Below, in pieces: positions 53,001 to 61,701 of a stretch of 64,000 nt of DNA. The stretch comes from a bacterium. GTDB lineage: Bacteria; Joyebacterota; Joyebacteria; Joyebacterales; Joyebacteraceae. A model generated the notes under the pieces. It did no database searches. It saw only the letters and a list, made by a program, of their open reading frames with translations, and was not told the origin of the DNA. The stretch is from NCBI GenBank assembly GCA_029990205.1, contig JAPEKQ010000012.1, positions 11,710 to 75,709 on the forward strand. The letters are read 5' to 3'. How positions within the stretch are numbered: position 1 is the first letter of the stretch; each line of letters starts with the position of its first letter. The position numbers were made by a program, and so were the translations under genes.

Positions 53001-54146
53001 CTATTCGAGCCTTGCGCCGACGACCATCGGTGCGGTCACTTCAGAGACCTCGCCGTCCAGCGTGGCCTCCAGTCTGCATATATACGTGCCGGCCGGAACG
53101 AGCCTGAGAAGATCGTCCCTGCCGTCCCACCCCCTGACACCGAGGCGGTACGGGAACAGCTGCTGGTAGTGAAGCGGCGCGTCCGAGTAGCCGTCGTACG
53201 TCGCGTCGATCAGCGTCCGCATGACGCGCCCCTGGAGATCGTAGACGACAAGCGTTGTCCTGCTCTCCTCGGGAGCCCGGTAGTAGATCGGAAGCACCTC
53301 GCCAACGTCCGGGTAGAACACCGGCGGGACCTCGTCGGCCACAACCGCCATGCCGGTCGTGTCTACGGCCGTGATCTCCCGGAACGAGATCTCGACATCC
53401 GAGTACCCGACGTACGGATCGGCGGGAGCAGAGAAGCTCGCCATGTCGCTCTGGAACCGCGGCACGATCTCGTAGCCGGTGAGATACGGCGCGGACGTGT
53501 CGTACTGAAGGACGAACCCGGTCACGTCGAGCGTATCGCCGACATCGTAGTAGTCGAAGTTCACGCTGTCATTGTAGCCCTGGTAGATGATCGGGTCGTC
53601 GAGCCCGTCCAGTTCCATCCGGAAGCCCTGATGGACAGTGATGACGCCGACGACACGCACGAGCGCGCCCTCGATGTCCTCCGTAATGACGTTCGCTGAG
53701 AGCGCCAGCTCGAGCGGTGAGGGCACCGCATTGCCGGTCGAGATGACCTCGATATCCCCCGCGCTCTCGCACGCGATCTCTGTGATCGCACCGGCGCCGG
53801 AGGAGCTGCTGATGTACTCCTCGATCGTCCCCGTCACCCGCACGCTGTCACCCAGGTCCGCCGAGACGAGCGCGGGCTCGTCGAAACAGAACACGTTGAT
53901 GCCGCACGTGCCGCTCTGGATGTACATCGAGGTGTGCCCCGGCGGATCGCCCGGCACGATGTACCCCGGCGGGAGAGTCACGATGCCGCCGACCGTCACG
54001 GTCTCGCCGTTGAGAGGCGAGATGCCGTTGGCATCGTACTCCTGAACTTCACATATCGTGGTCGCCATGACCGGCGCTGCCGCCGCCATGAGCCCGACCG
54101 CGATCGTCAGAGCGAGTACCGCTCCGAACTGTCTCCTTCGCGTCAT
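53001..54146 (-). CDS. Exported OB-fold protein with FlgD-like C-terminal module
   Basis: A 381-residue protein. A signal peptide (MTRRRQFGAVLALTIAVGLM) is followed by an OB-fold repeat region (ICEVQEYDANG...GIVTLPPGY...MYIQSGTCG; 28-230) and a C-terminal module with VYDLQGRVM, WDGRDDL and PAGTYICRLE, ending VVGARLE. It looks like a short paralogue of the second half of the product at 49946-52969, the adjacent gene. AGGGGGAAGCG precedes the ATG at 54146; a longer frame to 54362 runs into the solute-binding protein gene. Confidence 0.85.
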   Translation of the reverse strand: MTRRRQFGAVLALTIAVGLMAAAAPVMATTICEVQEYDANGISPLNGETVTVGGIVTLPPGYIVPGDPPGHTSMYIQSGTCGINVFCFDEPALVSADLGDSVRVTGTIEEYISSSSGAGAITEIACESAGDIEVISTGNAVPSPLELALSANVITEDIEGALVRVVGVITVHQGFRMELDGLDDPIIYQGYNDSVNFDYYDVGDTLDVTGFVLQYDTSAPYLTGYEIVPRFQSDMASFSAPADPYVGYSDVEISFREITAVDTTGMAVVADEVPPVFYPDVGEVLPIYYRAPEESRTTLVVYDLQGRVMRTLIDATYDGYSDAPLHYQQLFPYRLGVRGWDGRDDLLRLVPAGTYICRLEATLDGEVSEVTAPMVVGARLE

Positions 54147-54204
54147 CGCTTCCCCCTTCAGACTGCCGTCGCCCCGCATGTTCCGGGCGCCGGCAAGAAG
54201 TGCG

Positions 54205-55485
54205 CTACTGCGCGAGCTCGGCGTTGACGGCCGCGGCCGCGGAGGCGATCGCCTCACGCGGGGACCGCTGCTGTCGAAGCGCGCTCTCGACGCCGATTTC
54301 TTCAAGGTGCTTCCGCCCCGCATACCACGCCGCGGAACGGGGTTCGTACGTGGCGAACTCAAGCTGCGCGATCACTTCGCGCAGACCTTCTATCTCGTCA
54401 AAGCGCTGGACCATGACCGGATCATCCATCGCGCTCCTGCGAACGGGCGCGTACCCGGTCCTCGCGGCCCAACGGGCCGTGATCTCAGGACTCGTGAACC
54501 ACTTGATGAACTTCCACGCGGCGGCCTTCTTCGCGTCCGGCGAGTCGGCGAAGATGACGATGTTCGTCCCCGCAACGAGACACGCCTTCTGCTTCTGCTC
54601 GGGGAGCGGCGCGACGGCCAGGTCGAACGTGTACTTCCCTTCCATGAACGAGAGCGAGACCGTCGAGCCCTCGATCATGCCTATCTTGCCTGCCTGGAAA
54701 TCGTTCTGGTACTCGTAGCCGGAGGTGACCTTGCCGTACTCGGTCATGAGCTCGACCATGAACTCAAGCGCCTCGAGACCCTCGCTGCTGTCGAACGCCG
54801 CCCGCGTTCCGTCCGCGGTCAGGATCTCGCCACCGTTCTGGATGAGGAGGTTCTCGAACATCCAGGCGCTGATCTGTCCGGCGGTCCCCCACTGGTCGGT
54901 GGCGCCGTCACCGTCCCGGTCCTTTGTCAGGCGACGAGAGAAGTCACGATACTCGTCCCAGTTCACCGGGGCGGTCTCAAGCCCCTCCTCGGCGAACAGG
55001 TCCTTGTTGATGTAGAGCGCGCGGACGCTCTTGTTGAACGGGAACGAGTAGATCTCATCGTTCCAGGTGTTGTTCTCGATCATGCCCTCAACGAAGTCCG
55101 CGATCTCCTCATCCGACAGACCGTCGGGACCCGCGATGTAGCCGGAGAGCGGCTCGGCGCTCTCGTTCTCGATGAGGTTCTCGGTCCAGGCCTCGTATGC
55201 CTGCGCAAGGTCCGGCGGCTGGCCCGCGGCGACCGCGGCCATGATCTTCTGCGAGAGCGCCTGGTAGCGGCCCATGCTGATCGACTGAACCTCGATGTCA
55301 GGATGCGTCTCATTGAACTCGACGACGAGTTCGTCGAGAGCGTCGCCAAGCGGCCCGCCCATCGCGTGCCAGAACTGGAGTTCGACGACGCCGTCAGTCG
55401 ACTCCCCGCCTCCACCACCGCACCCGTGGAGCGTGAGCGCCGCGGCAGTCAGTGCGAGAAGCGCCAGCAGCATTCCTCTTCTCAT
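54205..55485 (-). CDS. ABC-importer solute-binding lipoprotein (family 1, UgpB/MalE-like)
   Basis: A 426-residue lipoprotein with lipobox LHGC followed by Gly residues, then an extracellular solute-binding family 1 fold (ELQFWHAMGGPLGDALDELV, NGGEILTADG, AVAPLPEQ, GTNIVIF, WKFIKWF). Such proteins deliver sugars, oligosaccharides or glycerol-3-phosphate to CUT1 importers. The substrate cannot be read. It works with the two permeases encoded directly upstream. The start at 55485 (GGGG about 8 bases upstream) puts the signal peptide at the N terminus. Confidence 0.92.
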   Translation of the reverse strand: MRRGMLLALLALTAAALTLHGCGGGGGESTDGVVELQFWHAMGGPLGDALDELVVEFNETHPDIEVQSISMGRYQALSQKIMAAVAAGQPPDLAQAYEAWTENLIENESAEPLSGYIAGPDGLSDEEIADFVEGMIENNTWNDEIYSFPFNKSVRALYINKDLFAEEGLETAPVNWDEYRDFSRRLTKDRDGDGATDQWGTAGQISAWMFENLLIQNGGEILTADGTRAAFDSSEGLEALEFMVELMTEYGKVTSGYEYQNDFQAGKIGMIEGSTVSLSFMEGKYTFDLAVAPLPEQKQKACLVAGTNIVIFADSPDAKKAAAWKFIKWFTSPEITARWAARTGYAPVRRSAMDDPVMVQRFDEIEGLREVIAQLEFATYEPRSAAWYAGRKHLEEIGVESALRQQRSPREAIASAAAAVNAELAQ

Positions 55486-55518
55486 GATCGCACCCCTCAT
55501 CTCAGTGCCCATGTGTCA

Positions 55519-56535
55519 TCAGCTCTTCATTCCGGATGTCGCGAGACTCTGAATGATCTGCTTCTGCAGGAAGAAGTACGCGACGATCAGCGGCGCCACC
55601 GAGAACGCGGCGGCCGCCATCATCAGTTCGTGACTCGTTCCCTGCTCCTGTGAGAACCGCGCGAGTCCGACCTGGAGCGGACGGACCTCAGGCGTGTTCG
55701 TCATCACGAGGGGCCAGAGGAACGAGTTCCATGTCCCCACGATCGTGAAGATGACGACGGCGACGAGCGTGGCCTTGGAGAGCGGCAGGATGATCCGCCA
55801 GAGGAACGAGAACCTGCTGCAGCCGTCGATGATGGCAGCGTCGTAGAGGTCGTTCGGGATCGTCTTGAAATGCTGGCGGAGCAGAAAGATGCTGAAGATA
55901 TGCGCCAGCCACGGGATGATGAGCGCCTGATACGTGTCGATCCATCCGAGCTTCACAAGCACGATGTACGACGGCACGATGTAGACGGGCTGCGGCACCA
56001 TCATCATCGAGAGAAAGACGAGGAAGATGTTGTCCCGTCCCCAGAACCGCATCCGCGCGAACGCGTAGGCGGCGAGCGACGAGGTGATGAGCACGCCGAT
56101 AACGACAAAGATCGTCACGAAGATCGTATTGAAGTAGTAGCGCGCGAACGGCGCCTGGTTCCAGGCCTCGACGTAGTTCGAGAACCGCAGACGCGCCCGG
56201 CTCTGGACGGCGCCCTCGGGAAGGATCTGCTGGTCCCCGCCGGCGGCCGGACGGACCGTGACGCTCCCCGCGTCCGCATCCCGCGAGACGACGTAGACCT
56301 CGTCCCACTCCCCCGTGTCGGTCTGCACGAACTGACCGGTCGGGACCCAGGTCGGCGGGAACTCGAGGATCTCGATCGGCGACTTGAGGGACGTCGCGAT
56401 CATCCACCAGAACGGGACGATCATGAGGATGACGCCGATGATGAGTCCGGCGTAGACGCCTCCGCGTCCCAGACCGCGCCTCACGCGATAGGCCGCGTTC
56501 ATCTCACGATCGTGCAGTGATGACGTCTGCTCCAC
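55519..56535 (-). CDS. CUT1 ABC-importer permease (MalG/UgpE-like) with unusual periplasmic insert
   Basis: A 338-residue inner-membrane permease with six helices and the EAA-type coupling loop (YDAAIIDGCSRFSFLWRI). Between helix 1 and the family's NYVEAWNQAPFARYY segment lies an insert of about 50 residues (67-116, VYVVSRDADAGSVTVRP...), beta-rich and absent from ordinary MalG proteins. The start is taken as GTG at 56535 with GGAGG 10 bases upstream; ATG at 56502 is the alternative. No ATPase gene is adjacent, so a shared MsmK-type ATPase is likely. Confidence 0.9.
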   Translation of the reverse strand: MEQTSSLHDREMNAAYRVRRGLGRGGVYAGLIIGVILMIVPFWWMIATSLKSPIEILEFPPTWVPTGQFVQTDTGEWDEVYVVSRDADAGSVTVRPAAGGDQQILPEGAVQSRARLRFSNYVEAWNQAPFARYYFNTIFVTIFVVIGVLITSSLAAYAFARMRFWGRDNIFLVFLSMMMVPQPVYIVPSYIVLVKLGWIDTYQALIIPWLAHIFSIFLLRQHFKTIPNDLYDAAIIDGCSRFSFLWRIILPLSKATLVAVVIFTIVGTWNSFLWPLVMTNTPEVRPLQVGLARFSQEQGTSHELMMAAAAFSVAPLIVAYFFLQKQIIQSLATSGMKS

Positions 56536-56612
56536 GTGTCGCTGTCCTCCGATACCGTGCTCCATTGCACCGACGTCCGCGTCGCCGACGCGCCGCCGGC
56601 GACGAGCGGGCG

Positions 56613-57587
56613 CTAGTAGTAGACGCGGCTCTCCACGACTCGTCGCTGGATGAGCGTGAGCGTGAGAATGATCCCGAAGAGAATGAGCGCGACCGCGCTC
56701 GCGTAGCCCATGTTCCCGCCCGCGTCGAATCCCTTCTCGAACAGGTAGTACACGATGACCTTGGTCGTCCCCATCGGTCCTCCGACCGGCGGGCCGGTCA
56801 TGAGGTAGATCTGCGTGAAGACCTGGAACGAGACGATGGTCGTCGAGAGCATGACGTAGAAGGTCGTCGGCGAAAGGAGCGGCCAGGTCACTCGCCAGAA
56901 CACGCCGCGCGTGTTGGCGCCGTCGATCCGGGCCGCCTCGTAGTACTGGTCGGGAATGTTCTGAAGCCCCGCCAGGAAGATGACGATGTTGTAGCCGATG
57001 CCTCGCCAGATGGCGACGATGACGACCGCGACGAGCGCGAGACTGGGACCCGAGAGCGCCTCGGGCCACCACTCCCACCCCAGTCCTCCTGCCGCCATCT
57101 CGAAGATCCCTCGCGGTTCCTCGAGCCAGAGCAGCGAGTTGCCGCCGAGCTTCTCGAACACGAAGTTCAGAAGACCGAGTCTCGGATGGAAGATCCACTT
57201 CCACACCATCGAGATCGCGACGAGCGACGTCACGACCGGAAGGAAGTAGATGGTCCGATAGAAACCGAGTCCTTTGATCTTCTGGTTGAGAAGAACGGCA
57301 AGGAAGAGCGAAAGGAAGAGACTCGCCGGAACCACACCGATGACGTAGTACGCCGTGGTGCCGAGCGAGTTGAAGAAGGTCGGGTCCTGGAACAGACGAA
57401 CGTAGTGCGCCAGACCGATGAAGCCGCGAACGCGCCCCATCTTCACATCAAAGAACGACAGCACGAACGCCGATGCGATCGGGATCATGCGGAAGATGAG
57501 CACGATGATCCCGGCCGGCACGATGTAGAGCGCCGCCGTGATCGGGTCCATCGCCTTGTTGCGCCTGAGAGTCTCCAGCCAGTTCAT
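56613..57587 (-). CDS. CUT1 ABC-importer permease (MalF/UgpA-like)
   Basis: A 324-residue inner-membrane permease with six or seven helices and the EAA loop (EAARIDGANTRGVFWRVTWP). It forms the translocation path with the MalG-like subunit. A loop near residues 150-190 (LEEPRGIFEMAAGGLGWEWW) is longer than usual. The gene follows the MBL lipoprotein gene after 26 bases. Confidence 0.93.
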   Translation of the reverse strand: MNWLETLRRNKAMDPITAALYIVPAGIIVLIFRMIPIASAFVLSFFDVKMGRVRGFIGLAHYVRLFQDPTFFNSLGTTAYYVIGVVPASLFLSLFLAVLLNQKIKGLGFYRTIYFLPVVTSLVAISMVWKWIFHPRLGLLNFVFEKLGGNSLLWLEEPRGIFEMAAGGLGWEWWPEALSGPSLALVAVVIVAIWRGIGYNIVIFLAGLQNIPDQYYEAARIDGANTRGVFWRVTWPLLSPTTFYVMLSTTIVSFQVFTQIYLMTGPPVGGPMGTTKVIVYYLFEKGFDAGGNMGYASAVALILFGIILTLTLIQRRVVESRVYY

Positions 57588-57613
57588 GCAGGGTCTCCGT
57601 TAACGCCTGTCTG

Positions 57614-58891
57614 CTACCAGCTGTGCTGCTCGATCGTCACCTCGATCGTGGTCGAGCCGTCGGTCGTCGCGATCACGTTTCCGTAGTCCGGGTCCGCATC
57701 GCGGGCCGTGTTCGGGAAGACGCGGTCCGTGACGAAGTAGTCGGCGTCGACCGCGCGGATGCCCTGGAGAACTTCTTCCTTCTCGAGCGCGACCTCGATC
57801 ATCGCGCAGGAGATGAAGGCAACGCGGGGCGAGACGTTCTCGAGCCAGAGTTCGGAGCTCGAGTCATCGGATCCGTGATGCGCGATCTGCAGGAGGTCCG
57901 CCTTGGAACCTTCCCTGCCGAACGCGCTGACGATGTTGTATTCGGTGTAGTGTTCGGCGTCGCCGGTCGTAATGAACGAGACGTCACCGAAGGTCATCCT
58001 CAGAACGACCGAGTCGTTGTTCGAGTTCATGCCCTCGGTGCCGGAGTCATCGTCCATATCGATCAGACCGCCCAGCCCCGCGGCCAGTACCTCGACCTTG
58101 AAGCCCGGCGTGTCGTCCCAGTCGAGACCGTCGGTGTTGTTGGAGGTATCGCCCTGCTTGACGTAGATGACGTCCGACCCGTTCTGCTCGGGGATCGAGA
58201 TCATCAGCGGGGGGATCGAGTTGTAGAGAGTCGCCGTGTCGGGAAGCACGACCGTGTGAGCCCAGTGACTCTGGAGGACCCCGCCGTCCTCGGTGAAACC
58301 ACCGTAGTGGTCGGCGTGGCTGTGCGTCATCACGGCGGCGCGGAGCGTCGTCACACCCTTGTCGCTGAGGAAATCGAGGACGTCGTCAACCTTCTCCCAG
58401 TAGCCGGCGTCGATGAGAATGTGCTCTCCGGCGGGAGTCGTCAGAAGCTCGGAGAGTCCCCACCCGACATCGATCATCGAGAGCGACATCGTCTCATCGC
58501 GGAACGCCCGGCCCGTGACCGTGGCCGGCAGCGCGGCGCTCGTGTCGTAGCCCTCGTTCCCGGCCCGGTCCATGCTGCGCACGCGGACGGTGTACTCGAC
58601 GCCGTCCTCCATGCCGAGGAGCTTCACGGAGTGGTGTGTCGAATGGTACTTCGTCGCCTCGTAGGCGTAGTGTTCGAAGTCCCCCCCGACCTCACCGTAC
58701 TCGAGCACGCAGAGCGCCTCTTCATCGGTCGACCAGCTCGCCTCACCACCCGAGTAGACGAAGCTCGTCACAACGGGCGAAGTCTGGTCCTGGGAAGCGT
58801 CGTAGGGATTGACCTCGCTCTGGCTGCAGCTGACGAGCGTCAGCGCAATGACGAGCAGGCCGCCGAGCAGGCAGATAGTGATACGTCTCAT
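57614..58891 (-). CDS. Exported MBL-fold lipoprotein, ComEC-hydrolase-like
   Basis: A 425-residue lipoprotein. Lipobox TLVSC (Cys about 22) is followed by a fibronectin-III-like domain (about 37-125) and a metallo-beta-lactamase domain (about 130-425). The domain has the di-metal motif THSHADHYGG, a further Asp in LIDAGYWE, TTGDAE and the late HHGSDDS. The order MSLSMIDVGWGLSELL...LIDAG is like the ComEC C-terminal hydrolase. That domain is proposed to degrade one DNA strand, and other relatives are phosphodiesterases or lactonases. It is the first gene of the ten-gene directon, with GGAGGGAGCCACG and a strong promoter upstream. Confidence 0.88.
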   Translation of the reverse strand: MRRITICLLGGLLVIALTLVSCSQSEVNPYDASQDQTSPVVTSFVYSGGEASWSTDEEALCVLEYGEVGGDFEHYAYEATKYHSTHHSVKLLGMEDGVEYTVRVRSMDRAGNEGYDTSAALPATVTGRAFRDETMSLSMIDVGWGLSELLTTPAGEHILIDAGYWEKVDDVLDFLSDKGVTTLRAAVMTHSHADHYGGFTEDGGVLQSHWAHTVVLPDTATLYNSIPPLMISIPEQNGSDVIYVKQGDTSNNTDGLDWDDTPGFKVEVLAAGLGGLIDMDDDSGTEGMNSNNDSVVLRMTFGDVSFITTGDAEHYTEYNIVSAFGREGSKADLLQIAHHGSDDSSSELWLENVSPRVAFISCAMIEVALEKEEVLQGIRAVDADYFVTDRVFPNTARDADPDYGNVIATTDGSTTIEVTIEQHSW

Positions 58892-58967
58892 CGTGGCTCC
58901 CTCCTGGTTGCGCACGAAACGAAGTCGTCACTCTGTAACCAACTTGGATGTTGCGTTCGGCAGCAAG

Positions 58968-58996
58968 ATTCTAGGGGCTTGGTGCGCGGAAGTCAA
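58968..58996 (-). promoter_or_regulatory. Promoter of the MBL-ABC-barrel-nucleotidase directon
   Basis: On the minus strand TTGACT (complement of 58991-58996), 17 bases, TAGAAT (complement of 58968-58973): 5/6 and 5/6. The predicted start near 58961 gives a leader of about 70 bases. Gaps downstream are all under 80 bases, so it may drive all ten genes to 43411. Confidence 0.75.
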
Positions 58997-59142
58997 TGAG
59001 AGATGCCGTCTTACGCGAGCGGAAGTGTCATCTCGGGCGCGCGTGCGACGAGTCGAATGACGCGCCTCTCATAACTTGAGTCCGTGTCATGAGCTAGGCC
59101 CGCCACACGTGAGGAATGGTGCGCGGTCGACGCGCCGGCGTA

Positions 59143-60045
59143 CTAGTACGGCTTCCCGACTGCGGCCGGTCCGCGAGCGCGACCCATCACTCCGACGAGC
59201 GCGACCATCGTGAGCACGTAGGGAATCATCTGGACGAACTGGGTCGGCACGTGCTGTCCCTGAAGCCCCATCTGCACGGCCTCGGCGTATCCGAAGAGAA
59301 GACAGGCCGCCGCGGCCCCGACGGGATTCCAGCGCCCGAAGATCATCGCGGCGAGCGCGATGTACCCGCGCCCGGCGGACATGTTCTTCACGAACTGATG
59401 TGTGTTGAGCGCGAGGAACGCGCCACCGAGCCCGGCGAGCGCGCCGCTGAGAAGCACGCCGGAGTAGCGCATCCTCCGCACGTGAACGCCCAGCGTGTCG
59501 ACGGCCTCCGGATGCTCGCCCGTGGCGCGGAGTCGCAGCCCGAACCGCGTCCGCCAGAGGGTCACGTGCGCGATCCCGATGATCGCGAGCGTGACGTAGA
59601 CGAGCGGCGGGTAGTGACCGAGTACGGTGTTGAAGACGCGCGCGAACCCTCCCCACGATTCCGGGAGCGTCCAGTGAGCCATCCCGGCGACCGACGGCGA
59701 GTTCGAGGAGCTGTCCCAGATGACCCACATCAGGAACTGGGTGGCTCCGGCGGCGAGCAGATTGATCGCGACGCCGCTGACGATCTGGTCGGCCTTGAAG
59801 GTCACCGTGACGACGGCGTGGAGGAGCGCCACAAGCATCCCCGCGAGCACGCCGGCGAACGCGCCGGCCCACGGATCACCCGTGTACCACGTTGCGACGA
59901 CGCTCGCGAAGGCCCCGGTCAGCAGGATGCCCTCGAGCGCGATGTTGACGACGCCGGAACGCTCGGAGAACATACCGCCGAGCGCCGCGAGGATCAGCGG
60001 GGTCGCCATTCGCAGGGCTGCGTCGAAGACGGCGATATCGAACAC
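59143..60045 (-). CDS. Nucleoside-type ABC importer permease (NupQ-like)
   Basis: A 300-residue permease of the BPD_transp_2 (branched-chain/ribose/nucleoside) family, closest in pattern to NupQ/YufQ. The N-terminal ALGGMFSERSGVVNIALEGI and the segment LRATGEHPEAVDTLGV are typical. About eight helices. With the NupP- and NupO-like subunits it would import nucleosides; the substrate is inferred from the family. GTG start at 60045, three bases after murJ. Confidence 0.92.
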   Translation of the reverse strand: MFDIAVFDAALRMATPLILAALGGMFSERSGVVNIALEGILLTGAFASVVATWYTGDPWAGAFAGVLAGMLVALLHAVVTVTFKADQIVSGVAINLLAAGATQFLMWVIWDSSSNSPSVAGMAHWTLPESWGGFARVFNTVLGHYPPLVYVTLAIIGIAHVTLWRTRFGLRLRATGEHPEAVDTLGVHVRRMRYSGVLLSGALAGLGGAFLALNTHQFVKNMSAGRGYIALAAMIFGRWNPVGAAAACLLFGYAEAVQMGLQGQHVPTQFVQMIPYVLTMVALVGVMGRARGPAAVGKPY

Positions 60046-60048
60046 GGT

Positions 60049-61701
60049 CTAGCCTCCGTTCCGCGAGAATCCGAGGCGCGACTTGATGTCACGCATTCCC
60101 TGGCCCATCGCGGACAGTGTCGTTCTGAGTTCCGCTCTCGCGACGATCAGCGAAGCGAGCCAATAGAGCAGAACGCCTGACGCCCCCATACCCGCGAGCG
60201 CCGCGATCCTCAGGAGAAGCGAGTCGCACTGCTCGACCCCGAAACCCCCGCGCGCCACATAGAACAGCCCGACGCCCATGATCGCCGTGGCCACCGCCGT
60301 CGCGCCGAAGGACTTGAAGAGCCGCTTGTAGCGACCCTCCCGGAGCTCGCGTGGGAGCAGCATGAAGAAGAGGACGAGCTTGAAGATGTGCGACACGGAG
60401 GTCGCAAGCGCGACCCCGGCGTGCTCGAACACGCGGATCAGGACCCACGCCAGTCCGATCTTGACCCCGAGGCGGGCGAACCCCGCGATGACGGGCCGCC
60501 TCGTGTCCTTGAGCGAGACGAACGCCACCGTCATGATGCTCGAGATGCCGAGGGCCCAGATCGTCGGCGTGTACAACAGCAGCGCCGATGTCGTGAACGC
60601 CACCGAACGTTCGTCGAACGCGCCGCGCTGGAAGATCAGACGGACGAACGGCTCGCCGAGCAGCGCCATCCCGATCGAGACCGGAAGCAGAACGTAGAAC
60701 GCGATGCGGATCGCGCGCATCAGTCTCGCGCCGAGTTCGTCGATCTCTCCTCTCGCCGCCATCGTCGCGAAGAACGGGAAGAGCACGGTCGAGAAGCCGA
60801 CGATGAGAACCTCTCGCGGGAGCTCGATGAGTCTCAGCGCGTACGAGAGACCGGAGATGCTTCCCTCGCTGAGCATCGACGCGAAGATCCGGTCGATGAC
60901 GTCGTCGAGCTTCGCGCCGGCCATTCCGATGAAGAGCGGCATCGCGAGCCGGACGACACCCAGGAACATCGGATCTCTGAAGTCGACACGGATCGCGAAG
61001 CCCTTCGCCCGGCTGATGACCGCCGGGAGCTGGACGAGGAACATGGCGACGCTGCCCGCGACCACACCGAACGCGAGACCGAGAATCCCGAAGCGCGCCG
61101 TGAGGAACATCGCGGCACCGATGAGCATCAGGTTGTTGAGCGGCCGCGCGAGGCCCGGCAGCGCGAAGTTCCGATAGCAGTGCAGGATGGCCGCGCACAG
61201 GTTCGCGCCGCTGGTGAACAGGACCGACACGAGCATCACACGCGTGAGCAGGGTCGCCAGCGCGAGTTGCTCCGGCCCGAATCCGGGCGCGATCGCGGAG
61301 ACGATGGCCGGTGCAGCGGCGATCATGATGACCGACAGGGCGGCCACGATGATGAACAGGTTGGTGACGAGCACGCCGGCTCCTCGCCAGGCGCTCTCCT
61401 CCCCGTCCTTCTCGATGCTCTCGGTGAAGTGCGGGATGAAACCCGAACGCAGCGGCGAGCGAAGCCAGGCGATGAAGAGCGTCGGCACCGTGAACGCGAC
61501 CAGATAGGCGTCCATGTCGAAGCTCGTCCCGAACCGCGCGGCGACGACGATGTCCTTGCCGAGCCCGAGCGCCTTGGCGATGAGCGACATCCCGACGACC
61601 CAGACGGTCGAGATCACGACGCCGACCGACGGATCGGCCACGACGTGCTTGCGGCCGTTCCCGGAGCGGCTCGCGCTCTGTGTGTCGTTGGCCCGGCTCA
61701 C
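60049..61701 (-). CDS. murJ: Lipid II flippase MurJ
   Basis: A 550-residue MVF/MOP-superfamily protein with about 14 helices that flips lipid II across the inner membrane for peptidoglycan synthesis. Typical features are the N-terminal GLGKDIVVAARFGTS, the Arg-rich motif WLRSPLRSGFIP, and the later RLIFQRGAFDERS. The N-terminal hydrophilic segment is longer than in E. coli. The start is GTG at 61701, overlapping the upstream permease stop as GTGA. Its location between two importer permease genes is odd. Confidence 0.95.
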   Translation of the reverse strand: MSRANDTQSASRSGNGRKHVVADPSVGVVISTVWVVGMSLIAKALGLGKDIVVAARFGTSFDMDAYLVAFTVPTLFIAWLRSPLRSGFIPHFTESIEKDGEESAWRGAGVLVTNLFIIVAALSVIMIAAAPAIVSAIAPGFGPEQLALATLLTRVMLVSVLFTSGANLCAAILHCYRNFALPGLARPLNNLMLIGAAMFLTARFGILGLAFGVVAGSVAMFLVQLPAVISRAKGFAIRVDFRDPMFLGVVRLAMPLFIGMAGAKLDDVIDRIFASMLSEGSISGLSYALRLIELPREVLIVGFSTVLFPFFATMAARGEIDELGARLMRAIRIAFYVLLPVSIGMALLGEPFVRLIFQRGAFDERSVAFTTSALLLYTPTIWALGISSIMTVAFVSLKDTRRPVIAGFARLGVKIGLAWVLIRVFEHAGVALATSVSHIFKLVLFFMLLPRELREGRYKRLFKSFGATAVATAIMGVGLFYVARGGFGVEQCDSLLLRIAALAGMGASGVLLYWLASLIVARAELRTTLSAMGQGMRDIKSRLGFSRNGG

